Assembly (NCBI GenBank): GCA_009781085.1
Contig: WQYV01000009.1
Location: forward strand, 1 to 48,399
Direction: 5' to 3'
DNA: 48,399 nt
Origin: Betaproteobacteria bacterium
GTDB lineage: Bacteria; Pseudomonadota; Gammaproteobacteria; Burkholderiales; Rhodocyclaceae
Shown here: positions 41,338-48,399 of the stretch, piece after piece
Layout of the letters: the number at the start of each line of letters is the position of its first letter
How positions within the stretch are numbered: position 1 is the stretch's first letter
Notes under the pieces: generated by a model
Seen by the model: the letters and a program-made list of their open reading frames with translations, nothing else
What the model was told of the DNA's origin: nothing
The model's database searches: none
Program-made: the position numbers and the translations under genes

Positions 41338-44300
41338 TTACTCTCTGCGCATGAGAACCTTGTCGGCTCTCTTCGTGACAGTTTGCCGATCATCCAGTCC
41401 GTTAACAGCGCCATTGATAGCCCTTGTTACAGACTCAATGAGGGAATCGGAAACATTATTACCTTCAGTGATGCGCTTGTTAATTGTGGCAGACCTACCC
41501 CCTATCCAATACCAGCAACTAGCGTCAATGGCTTCATAATCATTGACGGATATTCTTTGCGGATCATCAATTACGGCTGGCTTTTTCTTGCTATTATCCC
41601 ACCAATGCCAGTCGTAATCCATTCTTTCTCGCAGCCATCCTCGATAATTCCAATAACCCGCGTAATTCGACCTGCCGGTGACTTGTTTAAATCCACGCCC
41701 TCGAAATTTTATCGAATCACGCACAATAACTTTAACCCCATTTTGTTCTTTCTCATGGGTTCCTTGGTTTCCATTTGAGAATCTATAATCTTGCTTAGAT
41801 TTCTTAGGAACATCAATGCCATCAAAATAAATGTCTGCCGGGTCGTTATACCACCCTCCGGTTTCCGGTTGTACACTCGCTTTTCCCTTATTAGTTCTTT
41901 CCAGCATCACGCCCATACGCGAGGACTCATGGCCACCTTGCCCCAAGAAATGCGCCATACGGGTTGGTGTCACCACCATGTATTTCTGCATGAGTTTATT
42001 CAATATCTTCCGGTATCTTTCCCGAATTTTGTTTGGGGAGTCTTTTATATACCCATCTTTTATATTCCCTGAATAATCTCTATCCAGATATATCTCTGCC
42101 AATTCCCTCCGATCCAACCACATACACTTGCGCATGTGCATGATGAACATCCTCGGCGGCAGATGCCAACAGTCCGATGGGTTGATGGTAAACGGCACCT
42201 GGGGCGCGGGCGGCAACAGGGTATCTTTTGGATATTCTGGTTTCTCCGGTTTCCTTGGCGCTTTAGGCGGGTCGCCGGGCATGGCAACAGCCTCCGGGAC
42301 TGGCCCTTCCTTTTTATATATTGCTTTTATGTAATTCTCGTAATCCTTGACATGCTTATTGTGTTGCTTCAACTTCTCATTGTATTCTTTTTCGTCTATT
42401 TCGTATTGCTTCATTGCTTCACTATGGGTGCGATTTGACTCCGCCCAATTTTGAATCGTCTCGTTGTATTTCTTATACTCTGTTTCCAGTTGTTGAATCT
42501 TTATGTTCGCTTTCTCATTACCTTGCTTCAATTCCTCCCAAAAAGCCATCTTCTTGTTATGCTCCTGGAGCCTTCTGTAGTTCTCCTCCGTCATTGGCGC
42601 GGCCAACCCTGAATCGAGCGCCTCTTGCGTCTTCAACCAGCCCCAACGCTGATCCACCGTGCCCGCATCCCAATCCGCTGGTATCCGCAGGAATACTTTT
42701 CCAATCCGGCGCATAAAGAAAGGGTGATCCAGCCTGCTTTCGCGCTGCTTCAGTTTTTCTCCCTTGCTCAACCGGGTTTTTTCGATGGGTTCACCAAAGT
42801 CTTCCAGCCAATGAAATACTTTCGGCGAATCGCACCGGCTGTTCCCGTCATTGTCGTCCTGGATGACGTTCCACCCACAAAACTCCGGAAAATCCGCATC
42901 GCTATAGACCGTGACCTTGCCCGGATCATTCAGGTTGATATAGCCCGTATCACCATTCATATTATAGACGATTTCCCGGAAGTGTTTGATCTTTTCTGGC
43001 TCCCGTAGCTGATCCGGGCCTACGACAACCCGCCCGAAGCGCAGCAACTCATAGACGGCGCTGATGGATTGCCATTTTTTCTTTTGTCCGGGTACATATT
43101 TCGTATTCTTGTAGAGGTTTTCTTCATATGCACTAACAATTTTTTTTGCATCATTCATGAGGGTATATTCGTATCCCTTCGCCGTGACGATGGAATCTTT
43201 TGGCTCTTTCGTGATCGGGAACCAATCCCCCCTATACGGCCAGAATTCCCTGGTCGTCTCCATAATACAGTCGCCGTTCTCAAAACGCATGGTGACAACC
43301 AAATCCTGTGCGGTCTTGAACACACGCTCCGGTTTCTTAAAAACGATCACTGCCTTTGGTACAATATTTCCTTTTTTATCCCTGATCCAGTCAAATTTCA
43401 GACTATCCCCATCCATCATCGCTGTGACGTATTTAGCATTTCTGTGATTGCTGCCCTTCTTCTTCCAGTTCATGAATTCGGGCAATGACGCGCCATGCTT
43501 CCCGGCAACGCTCTCCGGGGTATCCCCTGCCTGGATGGCGTAGGTGTCTTCTTTAATATCCTTTGCGTCGAATACCTCTGCCCCTGCCTTGATATAGAAG
43601 TGGGTATCCCCATACACGGCATCCGTCCGCCCGTTACTGCCGGTTTTCAGCTTTTCGCCGGGTTTGCGCCCAAGCAGTTTAGTCAGGTTCTCCGTGTCGC
43701 AGACCAGCTCGAAGTGCGTCTGGTAGGTCTGCCCATAAATGTGTCCTGGCATGCCGAGTTTCGTATTACGGGGCACGATTTCCCCCAGGGAGTATTGCTC
43801 AGGCTTACCAGCCTCCTTGTACAAGGCCAGTTTGTCAAGATGCATGGCAATGGAGTAGAAGGTGATATTCGTTGCATTGTCGCCTTCCCCAATCTCTATG
43901 GTATGCCGCAATACCACGCAGCCATTGTCCGTTGCCCCCATATAGCGCAGGGGGGCATTTTTGTCATCTGCCCTGCTTTTACTCAGTTCCGATTCCCGGC
44001 TGTAGACCAGTACACCGTCCGCAATGGCTTGCAGTTCTGTACTGTTCCCCGCGCTCGCCCTGAGATGAACGCCACTGTGCCAGCACATTTTGCGGCTGAC
44101 GCCCCAAGCCCCATTGCCCGGTAGCCCTTCGATCATGCCCTGGACAAGTTTGTCCCGGCTGTCGACAGCTTTTTGCACCCTTTCCAGTGCCTCTTCTTCG
44201 GTTTTCTCTTTTTCTGCAATTTCGTCAGGCGTATGCGTTACAACAACGACGGGCATAGATGTCGCAGCAGCCATGCGAAACACGCTGGCCATCGCTGCGT

Positions 44301-44547
44301 CTGTCGATAGAGGGGCGAACATTGGGTCTAGCGAAACATCCAATGGCATGATTGGCGGTGCCATCGCGGGAGTGGTCTTTGGGTAGGCATCCTCCAGCTC
44401 ATGTATTGCTTTCCGTAAGGCATCTGCCTCCTTACCAATTTCCTTTTCGGCCTGCTCTACCTCCTTTTCGGCTTCCGCGCCCGCATCCAGATCTTCCTTA
44501 ATCTTGGTATCAGTGTATGTGCTCGGGAAAGGCGGGCTGAAAAGCAT
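41338..44547 (-). CDS. Putative T6SS effector: M23-like fold + LysM + coiled coil + C-terminal GH19-like muramidase/chitinase domain
   Basis: MCWHSGVHLRASAGNSTELQAIADGVLVYSR...GCVVLRHT...THFEL; LysM-like YAIQAGDTPESVAGKHGASLPEFMNWKK; C-terminal HFLGQGGHESS...IKFRGRGFKQVTGRSNYAGYW; immediately downstream of vgrG. Confidence 0.85.
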   Translation of the reverse strand: MLFSPPFPSTYTDTKIKEDLDAGAEAEKEVEQAEKEIGKEADALRKAIHELEDAYPKTTPAMAPPIMPLDVSLDPMFAPLSTDAAMASVFRMAAATSMPVVVVTHTPDEIAEKEKTEEEALERVQKAVDSRDKLVQGMIEGLPGNGAWGVSRKMCWHSGVHLRASAGNSTELQAIADGVLVYSRESELSKSRADDKNAPLRYMGATDNGCVVLRHTIEIGEGDNATNITFYSIAMHLDKLALYKEAGKPEQYSLGEIVPRNTKLGMPGHIYGQTYQTHFELVCDTENLTKLLGRKPGEKLKTGSNGRTDAVYGDTHFYIKAGAEVFDAKDIKEDTYAIQAGDTPESVAGKHGASLPEFMNWKKKGSNHRNAKYVTAMMDGDSLKFDWIRDKKGNIVPKAVIVFKKPERVFKTAQDLVVTMRFENGDCIMETTREFWPYRGDWFPITKEPKDSIVTAKGYEYTLMNDAKKIVSAYEENLYKNTKYVPGQKKKWQSISAVYELLRFGRVVVGPDQLREPEKIKHFREIVYNMNGDTGYINLNDPGKVTVYSDADFPEFCGWNVIQDDNDGNSRCDSPKVFHWLEDFGEPIEKTRLSKGEKLKQRESRLDHPFFMRRIGKVFLRIPADWDAGTVDQRWGWLKTQEALDSGLAAPMTEENYRRLQEHNKKMAFWEELKQGNEKANIKIQQLETEYKKYNETIQNWAESNRTHSEAMKQYEIDEKEYNEKLKQHNKHVKDYENYIKAIYKKEGPVPEAVAMPGDPPKAPRKPEKPEYPKDTLLPPAPQVPFTINPSDCWHLPPRMFIMHMRKCMWLDRRELAEIYLDRDYSGNIKDGYIKDSPNKIRERYRKILNKLMQKYMVVTPTRMAHFLGQGGHESSRMGVMLERTNKGKASVQPETGGWYNDPADIYFDGIDVPKKSKQDYRFSNGNQGTHEKEQNGVKVIVRDSIKFRGRGFKQVTGRSNYAGYWNYRGWLRERMDYDWHWWDNSKKKPAVIDDPQRISVNDYEAIDASCWYWIGGRSATINKRITEGNNVSDSLIESVTRAINGAVNGLDDRQTVTKRADKVLMRRE

Positions 44548-44594
44548 GATGAACCTCTTTTTATTGATTTATGCTAAACGGTTGAATGGATGGC

Positions 44595-47384
44595 TTAAAG
44601 GGAGAGCGGCGAGTTGTCTTCTACTTCGGTGTCGAAATTGGAATCCGGGAACTGCGGCATGTACACGTTCATGCTGGCCGGACCGTCAAAACTGATGTTT
44701 GCAGCCTTCATGGAAAGTTTTCCGGGGCTGCGGATGTCTATTTTTCCGTCCTTGAGCCGGATGTACGCACCCGCACAGGTGAGCAGCATCTCTTCCCCGG
44801 CGACAGCGGTAAGTTTGCCCTTGTTGGCGTGAATGCGTACATTCTGGTCGCCCACGATTTCCACGTCGCCCGATTGGGCTTGCAGTTGAGCATGCCCCTT
44901 GGCGGCGATGAGTTTCAGGTTCACCTTGTCACGGACGCCGTGCACGAAGAGGCTGATCTTCTTGCCCACGTTGTGAATCCATCTTCTCGCCGTGGTTTGC
45001 TGCGTGTCACGCTGGCTGATGGTGTCAAGGTTCCCCCTGCTCGTGAGTACCATCTCCTGCGGCGTGACAAGGCCGATGCCCTCTACGCCGCTCATCAGGA
45101 GCACAGCTTGGCGGCCGGGCTGGCTGCCCGTCGCGCTGTTGTGATTCGGGTCGGTGTTGGTTCCGGCTTCCCAGGCCTTGATGGCTTCAACCAGGTGGTC
45201 GAGATGCCTGCTCCCAAGCGTCTGGCCTTTCCTGCCTTCTTCATCAAGCCCTTCGGAGCCGATCTCTAGCTTGTCCGCGTTCTGATGTTCAGCGGTGTCG
45301 GAGAGCGTCTGTGCCGTTTGGCGCGCAGACTCCAGTTGCGCCTGTGCGCCTTCCCGTGCAAGTTGTTTTCCGGTGGCCCCCGGTTGGGCTTCGGTGGTAA
45401 TCAGTAACCCTTCTGTCGCCCGGATTGCCCCGTGGTGGTCGGTTCTGAGTTCAACCCCGTCCCCCCTCGGCTCGGCTTCACCCTCCGTCCGGGGATGCGT
45501 GAGGAAACCCATGTTCAACTGCGTCTTGCCGTGCTCGCTGGAGAGTTTGGTACGTACCTGATTCTGCGTGTCGTCGAACAGAAGTTCGTTGTACTGCTGG
45601 CCATGATGCTCTTTCGACTTGATGCCCGTGAGCGCCCGGTTGGCGGGCAGGCTCCCAACCCCGCTGAACCACGGGTTCGGTTGCCGCCCGTTATGCACCA
45701 CGCCGGAGATATAGGGCCGGTCGATGTCCCCTTCGAGGAAGCTCACCAGCACTTCCTGTCCGATCCTTGGAATGGACTGGTGTCCCCAACCCTGACCCGC
45801 CGAAGGGGATGCGGCACGTATCCAGCAAGAGGAATTTTCATCGAAGTTTGCACCGAACCCCGGATGTTCCTTGGGCCGTTGCCAGTGGAACTGGATTTTG
45901 ATGCGGCCAAACTCGTCCGTATAAACCTCCTCCCCTTCGGGGCCGGTGACGATGGCCGATTGCAGCCCCCGCGCGGTTGGTTTGGCGTGCGCCGTGTGCG
46001 CGTAGGCAGGCGTCAAGGGCAGCCCGCGTTTTCGGGCGCTGATCTTGACCCAATAGGGCGGCGGCGGGGCAGTGTCTTCACACTCCCGTTTCAGATGCTT
46101 GGTGAGGCTTTGGGGCAGGTTATTGTGGGCGGAAAATTCCAGCTTGCAGGCCACGAATTCGCGCTCCCCGTCATCATTGAAACGATCAAACCAGGGATGG
46201 CCTTTCAACTGGAACCATTGCCCGGCAGTGAGGTCGCGCAGGTTGCCTTCCCCATGATGCCCGCCCTTCATCCGGTCGTGCACGTCTTGGCGCAGCGTGG
46301 CGTAGCGGTGCAGTTCCTCACTATCCGGGGCGTAGTAGAGCGTCTGCGCGTCAAAATCTTCCAGGCTCGACTCGGCGGGAATGTTCCTGACTTCCCCGTC
46401 CCGTTCTTCCCAACCGCTGTCCCAGAACGCCTCATCGACGCGTACGCTCTTGTAGTCGTAGCTCGTGAGTCTCGTCGCGCCCGGCCCGATGCGCTTCGTC
46501 TTCGTCCAGACAGTGAGGCTGTCCTCCGGTTCGGTCGCATCGGCCCGGTGAAACCGCACCGTGCCCTGGCCCGCCTGCGCCAACCCCCAGGGATCGTCGA
46601 AGGCAACGAACCGGCACGTTGCCACATCCCCGGACTCGTGCTCCCAACGGTAAGCAATACCTTCCTCGAACAGCAGCCGCTCGATAAAGGCCAAGTCCGT
46701 TTCCCGATACTGGATGCAGTAGGAACGCACCGGGTACTGCTTCGTCAGGCCGAACTTCAGTTTTAGCGTTCTGCCGATGGCACGGTTGGCGTTGAGGTGC
46801 TCGGCAAGTACCTGCTCCACGATGTCGGGAACGTTCTTTTCCTGAAAGACGCGGCTCGTCGTGCGGTAGCGCAGAAACGCCACCGGCGGCTCGATGGTGA
46901 GGAGGTATTTTGCAAAACCGCCGTCGGAGGGCAGCGCCTTGACGGCGGAAATCAGGCCGCAGCGGGTGATCTGCCCAACCTCGCCGTTGATGAGGATGTC
47001 GATCTGCGCGTCCAGCCCGAGCAGGCCGTCGAGCGGGATGAAGGCGTCTGCCGAGAGACAGGTTATTTCGTATCGAAAGTTCTCGGAGAGGGCCTCACTG
47101 CCTTCGAGGGATTGAGGCAGGAGCCGGTCATCATAGGTTTTACCGTCGCCGATCTGGAGCGTGAAGAGGCGGTTATTTTGCGTAAAGGCGCTGGCAAAGT
47201 CGGCCAGCATGTCCTCCAGCGCGGGAAACGGCAGATCGGGAAGCGCCGCCGAGAGCTTTTCCAGCGGAGTTCTCAGACTGTTGATGCTGTTTTTAACGGC
47301 AGGTCTGAAGTCCATGATTTCCTGTCCACAAAAAGTTTTTCCGTCATAGGCTGTTTGAACATCAAGAATGTCGTAGATACTCAA
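44595..47384 (-). CDS. vgrG: Type VI secretion system tip protein VgrG (TssI)
   Basis: YEITCLSADAFIPLDGLLG; QYRETDLAFIERLLFEEGIAYRWEHE; WIRAASPSAGQGWGHQSIPRIGQEVLVSFLEGDIDRPYISGVVHN; C-terminal DUF2345-like extension. Confidence 0.97.
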   Translation of the reverse strand: MSIYDILDVQTAYDGKTFCGQEIMDFRPAVKNSINSLRTPLEKLSAALPDLPFPALEDMLADFASAFTQNNRLFTLQIGDGKTYDDRLLPQSLEGSEALSENFRYEITCLSADAFIPLDGLLGLDAQIDILINGEVGQITRCGLISAVKALPSDGGFAKYLLTIEPPVAFLRYRTTSRVFQEKNVPDIVEQVLAEHLNANRAIGRTLKLKFGLTKQYPVRSYCIQYRETDLAFIERLLFEEGIAYRWEHESGDVATCRFVAFDDPWGLAQAGQGTVRFHRADATEPEDSLTVWTKTKRIGPGATRLTSYDYKSVRVDEAFWDSGWEERDGEVRNIPAESSLEDFDAQTLYYAPDSEELHRYATLRQDVHDRMKGGHHGEGNLRDLTAGQWFQLKGHPWFDRFNDDGEREFVACKLEFSAHNNLPQSLTKHLKRECEDTAPPPPYWVKISARKRGLPLTPAYAHTAHAKPTARGLQSAIVTGPEGEEVYTDEFGRIKIQFHWQRPKEHPGFGANFDENSSCWIRAASPSAGQGWGHQSIPRIGQEVLVSFLEGDIDRPYISGVVHNGRQPNPWFSGVGSLPANRALTGIKSKEHHGQQYNELLFDDTQNQVRTKLSSEHGKTQLNMGFLTHPRTEGEAEPRGDGVELRTDHHGAIRATEGLLITTEAQPGATGKQLAREGAQAQLESARQTAQTLSDTAEHQNADKLEIGSEGLDEEGRKGQTLGSRHLDHLVEAIKAWEAGTNTDPNHNSATGSQPGRQAVLLMSGVEGIGLVTPQEMVLTSRGNLDTISQRDTQQTTARRWIHNVGKKISLFVHGVRDKVNLKLIAAKGHAQLQAQSGDVEIVGDQNVRIHANKGKLTAVAGEEMLLTCAGAYIRLKDGKIDIRSPGKLSMKAANISFDGPASMNVYMPQFPDSNFDTEVEDNSPLSL

Positions 47385-47461
47385 ACATTTATAGATTATA
47401 AATGATAATCACAGAATTTTAACTAATCACCTGTGATGTTATTGATTCTGTTGCATCCAAC

Positions 47462-47499
47462 GATCATGACTGCCATTCAACGATCAATCAGTCATGATC
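47462..47499. promoter_or_regulatory. 10-bp inverted repeat spanning the XRE regulator start codon
   Basis: GATCATGACT (47462-47471) / AGTCATGATC (47490-47499), plus direct repeats caacgatca. Confidence 0.5.
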
Positions 47500-47898
47500 A
47501 AACGTTATCACTCTGCGCTGGCACACCGCTTGGGACGGAACCTTGCTTACTATCGCAAGCGCGCCAAACTCACTCAGGAGCAGTTGGCGGAAGCAATCCA
47601 GGTGGAGGTGCTGACCATTTCCCGGTACGAGACGGGGGCTAACTTACCGTCGCTGGTTACGCTGGAAGCTGTGTCGATGTCATTGCGTGTTTCGATCACC
47701 GATCTGCTTTCGGAAAAGGCGCTTCCTCGGTCGAATGAGGAGGAACAATGTCTGGTGATGCTGAAATCGCTTTCGCCCGATGAGCGTTCTACTGCAATGA
47801 ATGTGTTGTCGGCACTGGTTGATTCCCTGCGCGAACAAAGGAAAAAACCTCGCACGAAAAAGAAGTCCAGGGTGGATTCGCAAAATCTGGATCAATGA
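47494..47898 (+). CDS. XRE-family helix-turn-helix transcriptional regulator
   Basis: LGRNLAYYRKRAKLTQEQLAEAIQVEVLTISRYETGANLPSLVTLEAVSMSL. Confidence 0.92.
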   Translation: MIKRYHSALAHRLGRNLAYYRKRAKLTQEQLAEAIQVEVLTISRYETGANLPSLVTLEAVSMSLRVSITDLLSEKALPRSNEEEQCLVMLKSLSPDERSTAMNVLSALVDSLREQRKKPRTKKKSRVDSQNLDQ

Positions 47899-48175
47899 CG
47901 ATTCCTGCCCTTCGGTTGCCGCAACTTCGCGCAGCAGGCCCGGTATCGGGGAGATGAGGAATTTGGGGAGGTCAAACGGCGCTTTTTCGGGCATGAGCGA
48001 GAGCAGATACGTAGCGCACGGCGTCATCAGTCGATTGAATGCCCGTAGCCTCGCGTGACAATTTTGTGACTCGCACTCATTGTCCCATGTCATCCATTGC
48101 CGTTTCTGTCGTCCATTGCGTGGAATCGGATAACGTAAGCTATTGATTTAACGAAAACTACAACTTCATTCTGTC

Positions 48176-48257
48176 CCTCGCAATGACGGGGTAGGTTCGT
48201 CATTGCGAGCGTAGCGAAGCAATCCAGTTTGTACGGACTTGAATCAAAAATGCTCTA
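48176..48257. repeat. Second, half-length copy of the 4891-5028 MITE/REP element
   Basis: cctcgcaatgacggggtaggttcgtcattgcgagcgtagcgaagcaatccagtttgtacggacttgaatcaaaaatgctcta; one mismatch by eye to 4946-5027. Confidence 0.9.
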
Positions 48258-48278
48258 GCCCGGTATTAGCCAGCCCGA

Positions 48279-48399
48279 ATCGGGATAGGGGCGGCTAGGA
48301 AACCTAGCCGATCCCCTCCCACACCACCCGGCATGCGGGTCCGCACCGGGCGGTTCGAGCAGTTGAGGTCATGAGAGCCGGGGAACACCCAGCCGGTCG
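48279..48399 (-). mobile_element. Probable group II intron 3' end (domains V/VI), continuing past right window edge
   Basis: Reverse strand CGAACCGCCCGGTGCGGACCCGCATGCCGGGTGGTGTGGGAGGGGATCGGCTAGGTTTCCTAGCCGCCCCTATCCCGAT: domain V-like hairpin and domain VI-like hairpin with an unpaired A near the 3' end. Confidence 0.6.

Noticed and set aside
45432-46766. 444-aa plus-strand ORF
   Set aside because: Antisense to vgrG; composition typical of shadow ORFs.

Overview
Betaproteobacterial-type chromosomal window (names below come from reading the supplied translations; no database search was run). The left ~25 kb is mostly conserved housekeeping sequence on the minus strand: a molybdenum hydroxylase pair, SDR, mscL, SulP transporter, purF-cvpA-SPOR-folC-accD-trpA-trpB-trpF-truA-(CbiQ-like)-fimV-asd-leuB-leuD-entericidin-leuC, and aroC. 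folC appears broken by an in-frame TAG and a separate 1-nt frameshift. Two accessory systems stand out. (1) 25.2-36.4 kb, plus strand: a ModE-type regulator followed by a TonB-dependent receptor, a cytochrome c/molybdopterin-fold fusion, DUF2478, a FecCD-type ABC transporter, a methyltransferase, a DUF364-type protein and dedicated TonB-ExbB-ExbD. I interpret it as an outer-membrane uptake system for molybdenum/tungsten or a metal chelate. A 24-bp palindrome with ModE-operator geometry and an FNR-like box precede the receptor. (2) 36.7-47.4 kb, minus strand, AT-rich: a VgrG, a 1069-aa LysM/M23-like/GH19-like candidate type VI effector, and three secreted proteins that all end in an LprI (DUF1311, lysozyme-inhibitor-like) domain, one fused to WG repeats. 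A detached, diverged second copy of the toxin domain sits between them. I interpret this as a T6SS peptidoglycan-hydrolase effector/immunity array. Mobile debris (an IS5-type transposase tail, a MITE/REP palindrome with a second partial copy, and a probable group II intron 3' end) flanks these regions.
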